64,000 nucleotides of DNA, taken from positions 1,612,001-1,676,000 of the forward strand of contig OZ239144.1 of NCBI GenBank assembly GCA_965194505.1, given 5' to 3'. Below, piece by piece: positions 36,301-45,487 of this stretch; position 1 is the stretch's first letter, and every line of letters begins with the position of its first letter. Source of the stretch: Hahnella aquatica (lineage in GTDB: Bacteria; Pseudomonadota; Gammaproteobacteria; Burkholderiales; Burkholderiaceae_A). Made by a program: the position numbers and the translations under genes. The notes under the pieces are model-generated. The model saw nothing but the letters and a program-made list of their open reading frames with translations, was not told where the DNA came from and searched no databases.

Positions 36301-36953
36301 CGAAGGTGCAGGGCGAGGCCCTGAAGGTCTATCCGCCCCGCCGCCGGTTCACCGGGGTCGTCGCGTGCATCCCGCCAGTGCAGCTCGGTTCGGCCAATGG
36401 CCACCGGCCCTTGCTCGGCCAACAAGGCCATCAGGCCAGGTCCATCGGGGGGGGGCTGCGCCAGCAGAAAACCAGCAAGACGAATCTCACCATTGGCCTC
36501 TCGCGCCAGGGTGATCTGCAAACGCTCCAAGGCCAGCCGAGAGAAGACTGGCTGGCCTGCCCACATGGAGAGCAGGCTGCGCAGGCCGAAGTCGGCCCGA
36601 AGTTGGTCGGCCTGGGCCAGGAGGTCGCCCTGGGCTGAGCGCAGGCTGATGCGTTCCACCTCGATGGTGGGTATGAATAGGTCCCGCCATTGGGCCGAGG
36701 CGCCGAAGGCATCGAGCCGGTGACCCTCCGCAACCAAGTATGGTGACGTCTGCTCGGCCAGCGCCACCGGGTCATTGAGGAGATCTGCGACCTTGGGCCA
36801 GACCACCCAGCGAAAGCCCATGGCGGCCAGGGCCAGCAACAACGCGATCGCCACGACCAGCCAGATGAGCCAGCGCGCCCCTCGGTGCAGCCACCACCTC
36901 AAGGACGCCTGCGCCATGGAGGGCGGCAAGGTCTGAGCGCGTGGCGGTGGCAT
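33315..36953 (-). CDS. YhdP/AsmA-like (DUF3971) large membrane-anchored protein
   Basis: YhdP-family proteins span the periplasm and help phospholipids reach the outer membrane. One N-terminal helix (WLIWLVVAIALLLALAAMGF) is followed by over 1,100 residues of predicted beta-rich repeats, ending with the AsmA-like stretch VFIEGTASIMDETQQIRVLVLPELNVG. The start is uncertain: ATG at 36953 and at 36917 are both possible; the frame to 37052 would run into glnE. About 1,212 residues, similar to other YhdP. It is divergent from glnE. Confidence 0.9.
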   Translation of the reverse strand: MPPPRAQTLPPSMAQASLRWWLHRGARWLIWLVVAIALLLALAAMGFRWVVWPKVADLLNDPVALAEQTSPYLVAEGHRLDAFGASAQWRDLFIPTIEVERISLRSAQGDLLAQADQLRADFGLRSLLSMWAGQPVFSRLALERLQITLAREANGEIRLAGFLLAQPPPDGPGLMALLAEQGPVAIGRTELHWRDARDDPGEPAAGRIDLQGLALHLRGDETVIGLDAVALSPLSELLARRLPGLKMGGRLSQMELGWQGALPDLTQVDLARDLPRLQMRARLDDVSQEGLPQVPALSGLSGSLVANGVRGSLSIQSEGLSIASDAFMRQPRLAMASVSGSLKWSALQLAAGEGTGPWPRLAAVDVALQGLNVSDEGLVLDVSGRWRYRGQGLGDASLKGTVGGLVPTRVAALLPRALGDETHAWIARAFESGRPVSGNWSLDGPLADFPFRQPGTGSFQARLRFEDLQLHFARQWPVIDGAFVDLRFDGSKMTVSSRQARMLGNPLVTVEGEIADVLASQPMLALKGRFESDLPSLLAAVNQSPVRSMLGDLTVDAQAKGPASLDLALTVDLHDTDKTTADGLLTVKGADLFLAGGFPAVSGLSGSLRFSDRGLVTLDWRGQALGGPLQLAHRPAESRETRLAVTGSLEGGALETWLGSALDFPFRGVLAGRTPYEVSVLIRPGQVDLDAQSSLKGLSVRLPVPARKLSDEDWSLRLGLAQRLSATGSRVARWTLRTDKGPLQALVEQRRPGPGATGRSKGLVSLGLPLAEPSTDGTVVRVAAPRLHLGRWLDALDRRVVTPAPGQGSSLTGGLTRIELSAGRLELDGGTALSTVQAQVAQQAGAWVVDLQSQEAVGRLNWQPNAQSSRRGAASRGSITARLSRLWLSPSRGPSSLSAGEAAEDDLQSLTAISQARRWPSVDLVVEDFRRGPQQFGRLTLDAAPSLQEAAWQIRSVVIDNPDASLRGSGRWEAAPQQAGKSQTSLDLVLDIKSSEGLLTRLGHPGLLRATPGQVKGQLRWPGAPIDFRVPQLAGQLALDLQQGQFLKAEPGLSKLVSVVNLQSLPKRITLDFRDIFSAGFAYERVRGDLLFSQGDVRTENLRVVGVQASVFIEGTASIMDETQQIRVLVLPELNVGLASLGYALVNPAIGLGSFLAQYVLRDPLRKVLAYEYELTGPWSDPVVKELPRRAPPGAEGQAGTADGAAGSVGRP

Positions 36954-37000
36954 GATCCAAATTCTGGCACAGCCCACCCCTCCCAGGAGACGCATCCACC

Positions 37001-39712
37001 ATGGCCTTGCACCACGCCTATGAGATCGCTGCCGAGCATTCCGGCTTTGCACGGCGATCCCTGGCGCGGCTCGATGCGGCAGGCCTGCTGATGGATCCCG
37101 CCAAGGCCATCACGGAGCTGCAACTCAGAGAGCACCTGGCAGCCCACTGGCGAGGGATCACCGAGCCGTCCCACGATGCAGCGACGAGCCTGCGCCAGTT
37201 TCGCAACAGCGCCCTGCTGGCGATCATGGCCAGAGACTTGGCAGGCCTCTCCAACCTCTCCGAGAACCTCTCGTCCATCAGCGCACTTGCAGAGCAGACC
37301 ATTCAATTGGCCTATCAGGCGGCCACCCAAGGACTTGCAGCCCGGCACGGCACGCCACAAGACCCGCGCGGACATCCCGTCGACCTGCTCATTGTTGGGA
37401 TGGGAAAGCTGGGGGGCCATGAGCTCAATGCCTCCTCCGATGTCGACCTCATCTACCTCATCCCAGACGACGGTCAGACCAGTGGCGTGCCCCTTGAAGA
37501 CGGCGCAATGGGTGGGCAGATCGACCTCAGCAGCTTCTTCGGCAAGGTCGCCCGACGCATGTCGGCCCTCTTGGCCGAGCCCACTGCGGAGGGCTTCGTT
37601 TTTCGCGTGGACCTGCGGCTGCGGCCCAACGGCGATGCCGGGCCCGTGATTTGCAGCCTGGCCATGCTCGAGGATTACCTCATCGTTCAAGGCCGCGAAT
37701 GGGAACGCTATGCCTGGATCAAGGCCAGGGTGGTGAACCAGCCTGTCTTCCAGAGCCCTGCCCTGTTTGAGGCCAGCCTGGAGGCCTTGGAATCCATTCG
37801 CCGCCCCTTTGTCTTTCGGCGCTACCTCGACTTCAATGCCCTGGCCGCCCTTCGCGAACTCCACGGCCAAATCCGAGAAGAGGCCGAGCGTCGGAGCCAG
37901 CGCCGTGAGGCCAGACTCGCCGGCAGCCGCGCACCGGTGGACGTCAAGCTTGGCCGCGGCGGCATTCGAGAGATCGAGTTCATCGCCCAGTTGTTCCAAT
38001 TGATTCGCGGCGGCCGGGAGGAGCGACTGCGGGACCGCAGCACACGCCGTGTACTGACGACCCTCGGAGAGCAAGGCCGCCTGAGCGACGATGAGGTGCG
38101 GGACCTCCAGGAGGCCTATGGCTTTTGGCGACGGCTGGAACACCGGCTCCAGTACGACGAGGATGCCCAGACCCATGTGCTCGGCGGCTCGGCCAGCGCC
38201 TATGATCGGGCCGCCCGGGCCATGGGCCTGACCGATGCAGACGCACTGGCCGAGGCCATCCTGATCCACCAACAGCGGGTGTCGGCCCTCTTTGACAAGC
38301 TCTTTCGACGCGACGACACCACGCAGGCAGACCCATCGGAGGAGCCCCGGCCCCGACCGACGGACCGCGAGAGCCGAATGGGCCGGGTCAAGGCGCTCAT
38401 CGAGCAGCATGCCAATGCAAGCCAACAGCCCATATTGGTTCGTCAGGGGCTTGAGGCCTTGCTGGAGTCGCTCGGCCGCCGGGCCTCGTATCTCGCCCTC
38501 TTTGACGAATATCCCGAGGCCATGGCGCGCGTGGCGCGCGTGGTGGAGTCGTCCTCCTGGGCGGCCGACTACCTGCGTCGACACCCCATCGTGCTCGACG
38601 AACTGCTCGACAGTCGCACCCTGATGGACCCGCCCGACCTGGCGGCATTCGCCCTCGACCTGGAGCGGCACATGTCGCAGGCGCGGCTGGGGGACGCGCC
38701 AGATGTGGAGCGGCAGATGGACCTTCTTCGCGAGGCCCACCATGCGCAGACCTTCCGACTCCTGGTGCAAGACCTCGAGGGCCTGTGGACCGTGGAGCGC
38801 CTCTCAGACCATCTCTCGGCCCTGGCCGACTGCCTGATTCGAGCCACGCTGCATGCGGCCTGGGTGGCCACCCCGAGGAAGCACCGGGACACGCCCCGCT
38901 TTGCCGTGATTGCCTACGGCAAGCTCGGGGGCAAGGAACTGGGCTACGCCTCCGACCTCGACCTGATTTTTGTGCACGACGATCCACACGAGTTGGCCCA
39001 AGAGCGTTATGCACGCCTGGCCCAGCGAATGAATGTCTGGCTCTCGACCACCACGGCGGCGGGCAGCCTCTTTGAGATCGACCTGCGCCTGCGGCCCAAT
39101 GGGAATGCGGGCCTGCTGGTCTCTGACCTTACCGGCTTTATTCAGTACCAGAAGGAGCAGGCCTGGGTCTGGGAGCACCAGGCACTCACCCGCGCGCGTT
39201 TCTGCGCGGGGGACCCAGAGATCGGCCAAGCCTTTGAATCGGCCCGCATCGAGATTCTGCGCATGCCGCGCGACCAGGCGGGGCTTCTCGAAGAAATTCT
39301 GGCCATGCGAGACAAGATGCACGACGGGCATCCCAACCCGAGCGGGCAGTTTGACCTCAAGCACGACACCGGTGGCATGGTGGACATTGAGTTTATGGTG
39401 CAGGCCTTGGTGCTGGGCCATGCCCACGAGCATCCTGGCCTCACGGACAACCTGGGCAACATCGCACTGCTGCGTCGGGCCGCCGACCTCGGCCTGATCT
39501 CGAGGCCTTTGGCCGATGCCACGGCCGATGCCTATCGCCGATTTCGGCAGCACCAGCATCGCATCCGACTCTCTGGCGCGGCCTCGGCCCGGGTCGAGGC
39601 CGGCCTCTTGCAGGCCGAGCGGACTGCCGTGGAGGCCCTCTGGGCAGAGGTCTTCTCGGCTGCGCCCGAGACCATTCGGCCCCTGGCGGCGATCCGGCAG
39701 CGCACTGGGTAG
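37001..39712 (+). CDS. glnE: Bifunctional glutamine synthetase adenylyltransferase/deadenylase
   Basis: GlnE adds AMP to or removes it from glutamine synthetase according to PII signals. Two nucleotidyltransferase domains carry the twin motifs VGMGKLGGHELNASSDVDL near residue 140 and IAYGKLGGKELGYASDLDL near 640, separated by a helical region. The 903 residues are family-sized. A CAGGAGA ribosome site precedes the ATG. A TAGAAT hexamer across its stop (39710-39715) may be the -10 element for ilvE. Confidence 0.96.
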   Translation: MALHHAYEIAAEHSGFARRSLARLDAAGLLMDPAKAITELQLREHLAAHWRGITEPSHDAATSLRQFRNSALLAIMARDLAGLSNLSENLSSISALAEQTIQLAYQAATQGLAARHGTPQDPRGHPVDLLIVGMGKLGGHELNASSDVDLIYLIPDDGQTSGVPLEDGAMGGQIDLSSFFGKVARRMSALLAEPTAEGFVFRVDLRLRPNGDAGPVICSLAMLEDYLIVQGREWERYAWIKARVVNQPVFQSPALFEASLEALESIRRPFVFRRYLDFNALAALRELHGQIREEAERRSQRREARLAGSRAPVDVKLGRGGIREIEFIAQLFQLIRGGREERLRDRSTRRVLTTLGEQGRLSDDEVRDLQEAYGFWRRLEHRLQYDEDAQTHVLGGSASAYDRAARAMGLTDADALAEAILIHQQRVSALFDKLFRRDDTTQADPSEEPRPRPTDRESRMGRVKALIEQHANASQQPILVRQGLEALLESLGRRASYLALFDEYPEAMARVARVVESSSWAADYLRRHPIVLDELLDSRTLMDPPDLAAFALDLERHMSQARLGDAPDVERQMDLLREAHHAQTFRLLVQDLEGLWTVERLSDHLSALADCLIRATLHAAWVATPRKHRDTPRFAVIAYGKLGGKELGYASDLDLIFVHDDPHELAQERYARLAQRMNVWLSTTTAAGSLFEIDLRLRPNGNAGLLVSDLTGFIQYQKEQAWVWEHQALTRARFCAGDPEIGQAFESARIEILRMPRDQAGLLEEILAMRDKMHDGHPNPSGQFDLKHDTGGMVDIEFMVQALVLGHAHEHPGLTDNLGNIALLRRAADLGLISRPLADATADAYRRFRQHQHRIRLSGAASARVEAGLLQAERTAVEALWAEVFSAAPETIRPLAAIRQRTG

Positions 39713-39748
39713 AATCGACTCCTTCTCGAACCCCTTTGGAGCAACACG

Positions 39749-40669
39749 ATGTCGATGGCAGATCGTGATGGATGGATCTGGATGGATGGCAAGCTCGTGC
39801 CCTGGCGAGATGCCAAGATCCACGTGCTGACCCACACCCTGCACTACGGCATGGGCGTCTTTGAAGGGGTTCGTTGCTACGAGACCCCCACCGGCAGCGC
39901 CATCTTTCGACTCAAGGCCCACACCCAACGCTTTCTGAACTCGGCCAAGATCTTTCAGATGAAGGTGCCCTTCGATGCCGCCACCCTCGAGGCGGCCCAG
40001 GTCGAAGTGGTCAAGGCCAATGGGCTGAAGTCCTGCTACCTGCGGCCCATTGCCTGGATCGGCTCAGAGAAGCTTGGCATCGCGGCCGTGAACAACACCA
40101 TTCATGTGGCCATTGCCGCATGGCCCTGGGGCGCCTACCTGGGCGAAGATGGCCTCAACAAGGGCATTCGGGTCAAGACATCCTCCTTCTCCCGGCACCA
40201 CGTGAATGTCTCACTGGTTCGCGCCAAGGCCTGTGGCTACTACATCAATTCAATCCTCGCCCACCAAGAGGTCGCGGCACAGGGCTATGACGAGGCCCTG
40301 CTGCTCGACACAGATGGCTATGCCTCCGAGGGCTCCGGCGAGAATCTGTTCGTGATTCGCAACGGCAAGGTCTACACGCCAGACCTGGCCTCGTGCCTCG
40401 ATGGCATCACGCGAGATGCGGTGATCACCATCGCCCAAGACCTCGGCCTCAGTGTCATTGAAAAGCGCATCACCCGCGACGAGATCTACTGCGCCGATGA
40501 GGCCTTCTTCACGGGCACGGCCGCAGAGGTCACGCCCATTCGCGAGCTCGACGATCGGGTCATCGGCGAGGGCGCACGCGGTCCGATCACCACCAAGATC
40601 CAGTCTGTCTTTTTTGATGCGGTCAGTGGCAAGGCGCCGGCCTACGCCCACTGGCTTGCAGTCATCTGA
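39749..40669 (+). CDS. ilvE: Branched-chain amino acid aminotransferase
   Basis: IlvE is the fold-type IV PLP aminotransferase for Leu, Ile and Val. Seen are LHYGMGVFEGVRCYET near residue 32, LRPIAWIGSEKLG, the PLP lysine in VSLVRAKACGYYINSIL near 160, GYASEGSGENLF near 195 and FFTGTAAEVTPI. Length is 306 residues. TTGGAG precedes the ATG by about 10 bp. It is first of ilvE-zinc finger-waaF. Confidence 0.96.
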   Translation: MSMADRDGWIWMDGKLVPWRDAKIHVLTHTLHYGMGVFEGVRCYETPTGSAIFRLKAHTQRFLNSAKIFQMKVPFDAATLEAAQVEVVKANGLKSCYLRPIAWIGSEKLGIAAVNNTIHVAIAAWPWGAYLGEDGLNKGIRVKTSSFSRHHVNVSLVRAKACGYYINSILAHQEVAAQGYDEALLLDTDGYASEGSGENLFVIRNGKVYTPDLASCLDGITRDAVITIAQDLGLSVIEKRITRDEIYCADEAFFTGTAAEVTPIRELDDRVIGEGARGPITTKIQSVFFDAVSGKAPAYAHWLAVI

Positions 40670-40680
40670 GGAACGCGTTC

Positions 40681-40875
40681 ATGACCACGTCCGCAAGCCC
40701 ATTGCCCATCGTCATTCAGGCGGCAGACCTCCCGGCCCACTGCCCCAATCCGGCCATGCCGCTGTGGTCAAGCCACCCCAAGGTCTTCCTGGAATTCGAC
40801 CATGGCCAGGCCACCTGCCCGTACTGCGGCACCCAGTACCAACTGGCAGAAGGCGCCGTTGCTGGCGGACACTGA
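40681..40875 (+). CDS. Small zinc-finger protein (CHCC type)
   Basis: A 64-residue protein with one zinc-binding pattern: His47 in DHGQATC, then TCPYCGTQY, plus a Cys near residue 21. This resembles the zf-CHCC family related to the complex I subunit NDUFS6. A TGAGGAA ribosome site precedes the ATG, 11 bp after ilvE. Function is unknown to me; the order ilvE-zinc finger-waaF recurs in Burkholderiales. Confidence 0.85.
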   Translation: MTTSASPLPIVIQAADLPAHCPNPAMPLWSSHPKVFLEFDHGQATCPYCGTQYQLAEGAVAGGH

Positions 40876-41896
40876 CAGCTGTCTGGTGGTGGGCCCGCAG
40901 TGGCTCGGCGACGCAGTCATGGCCCAGCCCCTGCTGGCGGATCTGGCCCGTCGCGGGCCCGTGGATGTTCTCAGTCTCGCAGCACTCGCACCCGTCTATC
41001 AGGCCATGCCGGGGGTTCGACGGGTCTGGCCTGTGGAATGGGCCCGCGGCAAGCTCGAATGGTCGGCCCGGCGCGCGCTGGCCCAGAGCCTTCGGCCAGA
41101 GGCCTACCAGCGGGCTGTCGTCTGCCCCAACAGTTGGAAGGCGGCCCTCGTGCCCTGGATGGCCGGCATTCCCCAGCGCCGAGGCCTGTGCGGTGAATGG
41201 CGACTGGGTCTGCTCAACGACATTCGGCGGCCACAGGCCGACACCGCCCGTGGCCCATCCCAGCCTGCTCAATACGCGGCCTTGGCCGACACACCCGAGT
41301 CCGCCCTTCGGGCCGCACCAGTACTCCATGCGCCCACCGCACCTGCCCGGGCCGAACGGCCAGACACGGCGCACACAGATGCCGCGAACCTGCCAGGGCT
41401 GCTGGTGATCTGCCCGGGTGCGGCCTATGGGCCTGCCAAACAGTGGCCCGCTGAACACTTCGCCGCCGTGGCCACCGACTGGCTCGAACACGGCGGGCGG
41501 GTGGCGATCCTTGGCACCGGGGCCGACCGAGACACCCAGGCCGTCATCGCAGGCCTCATTCCAGTTGCACTGCAAACGCGCCTTGAACAGCGGGCTGGCG
41601 AGACGAGCCTGGTTCAGGCCATGGCCATCCTGTCCGATGCCCAGGCGGTGGTGAGCAACGACTCCGGCCTTATGCATGTGGCCGCAGCCCTGGGGCGGCC
41701 GGTGATCGGCATTTATGGCTCCACCGACCCGCAGCACACACCCGCCCGCGGACCCGCTGTCAGCCTCGTGTCTGCGGGGCTTGGCTGCAGCCCCTGTTTC
41801 CAAAGAACCTGCCCCTTGCAGACCACCGCCTGCCTCAAGGACATCGCGCCAGAGCTCATCCTGCAACTGCTTCCTCCACGCAAAACAGGGCCGTGA
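40859..41896 (+). CDS. waaF: ADP-heptose:LPS heptosyltransferase II
   Basis: WaaF adds the second heptose to the lipopolysaccharide inner core. GT-B fold marks: LVVGPQWLGDAVMAQPLL at the start, VICPGAAYGPAKQWPAEHFA near residue 185, VSNDSGLMHVAAALGRPVIGIYGSTDP near 265 and the Cys-rich end CSPCFQRTCPL. The start is unsettled. TTG at 40859 gives the expected N-terminus and a 17 bp overlap with the zinc-finger gene; the ATG at 40802 adds 19 non-family residues. About 345 residues. Confidence 0.93.
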   Translation: MLADTDSCLVVGPQWLGDAVMAQPLLADLARRGPVDVLSLAALAPVYQAMPGVRRVWPVEWARGKLEWSARRALAQSLRPEAYQRAVVCPNSWKAALVPWMAGIPQRRGLCGEWRLGLLNDIRRPQADTARGPSQPAQYAALADTPESALRAAPVLHAPTAPARAERPDTAHTDAANLPGLLVICPGAAYGPAKQWPAEHFAAVATDWLEHGGRVAILGTGADRDTQAVIAGLIPVALQTRLEQRAGETSLVQAMAILSDAQAVVSNDSGLMHVAAALGRPVIGIYGSTDPQHTPARGPAVSLVSAGLGCSPCFQRTCPLQTTACLKDIAPELILQLLPPRKTGP

Positions 41897-41923
41897 GTTG
41901 GCAGGCCGAGCGTCGAATCCTGC

Positions 41924-43510
41924 TCAACGGGTAGAAGACGGTGGTTTTTCGTTCATGAGTTCGGTTCGAAACGTGGCCAGTCGGGCATCCATCCGCGAGA
42001 GCAGCAGAAAGTCAGGGTCCTTCTGCTTGCGGCCCCGCTCGAGCTGGTCCACCGCAGCCGCCCAAGCCCCCAGCAAGGCGTAAGCCTCCGCAGCAGCCAG
42101 GCTCGCAAGCACAGGCCGGCCCTGCGCCTCGGCCGCGCGGCCCAGCAGGCGCCAGCCTTCCAGGTCCTCGGGAAAGGCGCCGGTGTAGCGCTGCGCACGT
42201 GCCAGGGCGTCCGTGAGATTCCCCGCCTCGAGGGCCGCCTGACCCGCATTGCGAATGAGGGCTCGGGCCGTGATCGAGCGTGGGTGCGAGGCGGCGAGTT
42301 GATCCCCCAGGCGCAGGGCAACGGCCCAATTCCCTCGCCCCATCTGCAAAGCCTGCTCAAGCCGGGCCGCCATCGGAACCAGGCTGGCCTGCTCGGCATC
42401 GGGCAGGGCCCGAATGGCCTCCAGGAGCTGCGGCACCAAGGCCAGGCCCTCCTCAAACTGGCGAAGGGTCAGGGCAATCCAGCCAAGGCCATACAAGAGT
42501 CGCGCACGTGCCGCGGCCGAGAGCGCCGGCGCCGCGAGGCTGGCCCGCCAGCTCACTTCCAAGGCGCGCAGGGCATCCACCGAAGGGTCCTGTCGGACCC
42601 GCAGCCGCATCTGCAACCAGCCAAACTCCACCGCATCGGCCACCGGCCCTTGCGCCGCACGCAACTGCAGGCGCGAGGCCACATCGGTGATTCGCTCCGC
42701 CGTCAGCGGGTGGGTTCGCATCCAGCCAGGAGCATCGGTCTCGGCAAACCGGTAGGCCTTGGCAAGCCGCTCAAACAGCGCACGCATGCCCTCGGGATCA
42801 AATCCAGCCCCCTCCAGCAGTGAGAGTCCGACACGGTCGGCCTCGCGCTCGGCATCGCGCGAGAAGGCGAGCTGTTCACGCACGGCCACCGTCTGCCCCA
42901 AGGACAGCACCCCCGCAGCCGCATCGGGACTGCTCGAGGCAGCCAAGGCGGCCAGGATGGCTGCAGCCATCATGACGCCGGTGGACTGCCGCTGCTGCCC
43001 GATCATGCGTGAGATGTGGCGCTGGGTGACATGGCCGATCTCGTGGGCCAGCACCGACATCAGTTCGGATTCGGTCTGGGCCTGCACGACCAGCCCGGTG
43101 TGCACACCAATGTAGCCACCCGGCAGGGCGAAGGCATTGATGCTGCGGTCCTGGAGGGCGAAGAGCCGGAAGGCCTCTGGCGCAAGGCTCGCACCGGGCA
43201 GCAACAAGCCCTGGGCCACGGCGGTCTGCAGGAGGCGCCACGACTGCGCCTGGAGATAGTCCTCGAGCTCGGGGTCATCGAGCACCACCCCGGCCCGACG
43301 AATCTGATGAAAGATGCTGCGGCCCAGGCGCCGCTCGGCGGGCAAGGAGAGTTCGTCGACCGTGGCCTCCCCCAGGGCCGGCAGGTTTGCACTGGACTGG
43401 GCCGATACGGGTGTCCACGGCAGGCCGATCAACAGGGCCAAGGCCAAGCCCAGGACCCCGGCAGGAGTCCAGCCAAGCCGCGGGCCACGCCTTGAAGTCT
43501 GTGTTGTCAT
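41924..43510 (-). CDS. M48 family metalloprotease with TPR-like tail (BepA-like)
   Basis: A signal peptide (VLGLALALLIGLPWTPVSAQ) is followed by an M48 peptidase domain with the zinc motif VLAHEIGHVTQRH near residue 155 and a distal EADRVGL near 225. From about 310 the chain is helical and Ala-rich, consistent with the TPR half of BepA, which assists or degrades outer-membrane proteins. It has 528 residues. It is divergent from moaC and convergent with waaF. Confidence 0.92.
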   Translation of the reverse strand: MTTQTSRRGPRLGWTPAGVLGLALALLIGLPWTPVSAQSSANLPALGEATVDELSLPAERRLGRSIFHQIRRAGVVLDDPELEDYLQAQSWRLLQTAVAQGLLLPGASLAPEAFRLFALQDRSINAFALPGGYIGVHTGLVVQAQTESELMSVLAHEIGHVTQRHISRMIGQQRQSTGVMMAAAILAALAASSSPDAAAGVLSLGQTVAVREQLAFSRDAEREADRVGLSLLEGAGFDPEGMRALFERLAKAYRFAETDAPGWMRTHPLTAERITDVASRLQLRAAQGPVADAVEFGWLQMRLRVRQDPSVDALRALEVSWRASLAAPALSAAARARLLYGLGWIALTLRQFEEGLALVPQLLEAIRALPDAEQASLVPMAARLEQALQMGRGNWAVALRLGDQLAASHPRSITARALIRNAGQAALEAGNLTDALARAQRYTGAFPEDLEGWRLLGRAAEAQGRPVLASLAAAEAYALLGAWAAAVDQLERGRKQKDPDFLLLSRMDARLATFRTELMNEKPPSSTR

Positions 43511-43549
43511 CTCGTTCTATGATGACATTATGAAAAAGCAGGCCTTCGA

Positions 43550-44032
43550 ATGAACGAACTCACGCACTTCAACGAGCAGGGCCAGGCCCACATGGTGGAT
43601 GTCGGTGGCAAGCCCGACGCAACGCGCGAGGCCACGGCCACGGGCGTCATTCGCATGAAGCCGGAGACACTTGCGGTGATTCAACGCGGCGAGGCCGCCA
43701 AGGGCGATGTCTTGGCGGTGGCCCGCATTGCCGCCATTCAGGCCACCAAAAAAACCAGCGACCTCATCCCCTTGTGTCACCCCCTGGCCATCACCAAGGT
43801 GGCGGTGGAACTCCGATGTGAGCCAGACCATCAGGCGGTTCGATGCACGGCGACCGTTGGACTCACCGGCAAGACGGGCGTGGAAATGGAGGCCCTCACG
43901 GCAGTGCAAGTGGGCCTGCTCACCGTCTACGACATGGTCAAGGCCATCGACCGCGGCATGGTGATCGGCGATGTGAAACTGCTGGAGAAGTCTGGCGGCC
44001 GAAGCGGCCACTGGCAGGCCGACTCAGAATAA
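43550..44032 (+). CDS. moaC: Cyclic pyranopterin monophosphate synthase
   Basis: MoaC completes the first stage of molybdenum cofactor synthesis. Motifs are HMVDVGGKPDATREATA at the N-terminus, GDVLAVARIAAIQATKKTSDLIPLCHPL, TGVEMEALTAV and YDMVKAIDRGMVI with the catalytic residues. Length is 160 residues. It stands alone here: no other moa or moe gene is adjacent. It overlaps the 3' end of mgtE by 9 bp on the other strand. Confidence 0.97.
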   Translation: MNELTHFNEQGQAHMVDVGGKPDATREATATGVIRMKPETLAVIQRGEAAKGDVLAVARIAAIQATKKTSDLIPLCHPLAITKVAVELRCEPDHQAVRCTATVGLTGKTGVEMEALTAVQVGLLTVYDMVKAIDRGMVIGDVKLLEKSGGRSGHWQADSE

Positions 44033-45487
44033 GAAGGTTGCCAGGCCCAAGAAGAACAGAAAGCCCATGGAGTCGGTGGTAAAGGTGAGTAGCACCGACG
44101 AACCCAGGGCTGGGTCACGCCCCATCCGATCGAGCGCCAAGGGCACGAGCAGCCCCACCAGCGCGCCCACCAGCAGGTTCAGCATGATGGCCATCATCAT
44201 CACGAGGCCCAGCAAGGGCCCCTGGGCCGTGTCGGCATAGAGCAGCCAGGCAAAGGCGCCCGCCACCGAGCCCCAGACGAGGCCGTTCAAGCCCGCAATC
44301 GACAACTCCTTGGCAATCAGGCGCCGCACATTCGACCCACTCACCTGGCCCATCGCCAACGAGCGAATGAAGAGGGTCATGGTCTGGTTGCCCGAGTTGC
44401 CGGCAATGCCCGCCACAATGGGCATGAGGGCCGCCAGGGCCACCACCCGCTCGATCGTGCCCTCAAAGGCACCGATCACGCGCGATGCAAAAAATGCCGT
44501 GCACAGGTTGAGGGCCAGCCAAAGCCAACGGTTCTTGGCCGAGGCCCAGACGGAGGCAAAGAGGTCCTCCTCCTCGCGAAGGCCGGCCTGGGCCAGCACC
44601 TCAGCCCCACTCTCCTCCTGAATCACATCAACGACCTCCGAGATGGTCAGGCGACCCACCAGCCGCCCGGACTCATCCACCACGGGCGCGGAGACAAGGT
44701 CGTAGCGCTGAAAGGCCTGGGCTGCATCGATGGCCTCATCGAGCACATTGAGTGAGAGGGCATCACGCCGCATGACATCGGCCACCAAGGTTTCGGGCTC
44801 GTGCACCAGCAGCTTGGCCAGGGGCAGCAGGCCCTGCAGCACCTCCTTGCGATCCACCACAAAGACCTGGTCGGTGTGGTCGGGCAGGTCTTCGAATCGG
44901 CGCAGATAGCGCAGCACCACCTCCAGGGTGACATCGTCTCGGATGGTGACCATTTCAAAATCCATGCGGGCCCCAACGCTGTCCTCGGGGTAGGACATGG
45001 CCGCGCGCAGCTGCTCACGCTCCTCGATGGTCAGGCCCTGCTGAACCCGCTCCACCACCTCGGCCGGCAGCTCATCGGCCAGGGCCGCGAGGTCATCGGT
45101 GTCGAGTGCCTGGGCCATTCGAATGAGGGCCTCACGGGTCATGCGCTCGATGATGCTGGCCCGCACGGGCTCGCCGAGCTCCACCATGACATCGGCATGC
45201 AGCGCATCCGGCACCAGCGACCAAATCAGCATCCGCTGCTCCAGCGGCAGTCCCTCCAGGACACAGGCCACATCGGCCGCATGCAGGGCTCGAATCTTTG
45301 GCGAGAGCGCAGCCAATTGCTGCTTGGCCACCAACTGCTCCACCAGGCCCTTGCGGGCATCATCGCCCGCAAGCTGCTCGCGATGCACAAGCTCGGCCTC
45401 CACTCGAAACCGGTGCAGCAGGGACTGAATCTCCTCGAGGGCGTGCGGTCCTGCCTCGGGGTCTCGCATCTGCAGGCTCGTGTTCAT
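44024..45487 (-). CDS. mgtE: Magnesium transporter MgtE
   Basis: MgtE is a Mg2+-gated magnesium channel. The helical N domain covers about residues 35-160, two CBS domains about 165-300 (DFEMVTIRDDVTLEVV and DVMRRDALSLNV), then five membrane helices. Conserved pore motifs GNSGNQTMTLFIRSLAMG and TFTTDSMGFLFF are present. Length is 487 residues. Its ATG overlaps the stop of the RNB-AroE frame (ATGA). Confidence 0.95.
   Translation of the reverse strand: MNTSLQMRDPEAGPHALEEIQSLLHRFRVEAELVHREQLAGDDARKGLVEQLVAKQQLAALSPKIRALHAADVACVLEGLPLEQRMLIWSLVPDALHADVMVELGEPVRASIIERMTREALIRMAQALDTDDLAALADELPAEVVERVQQGLTIEEREQLRAAMSYPEDSVGARMDFEMVTIRDDVTLEVVLRYLRRFEDLPDHTDQVFVVDRKEVLQGLLPLAKLLVHEPETLVADVMRRDALSLNVLDEAIDAAQAFQRYDLVSAPVVDESGRLVGRLTISEVVDVIQEESGAEVLAQAGLREEEDLFASVWASAKNRWLWLALNLCTAFFASRVIGAFEGTIERVVALAALMPIVAGIAGNSGNQTMTLFIRSLAMGQVSGSNVRRLIAKELSIAGLNGLVWGSVAGAFAWLLYADTAQGPLLGLVMMMAIMLNLLVGALVGLLVPLALDRMGRDPALGSSVLLTFTTDSMGFLFFLGLATFLF

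Noticed and set aside
35055..36638. 527-codon plus-strand frame
   Set aside because: Antisense shadow inside yhdP, with biased residues and no recognisable domain.
36899..38770. 623-codon minus-strand frame
   Set aside because: Antisense to the first half of glnE, which carries real adenylyltransferase motifs.
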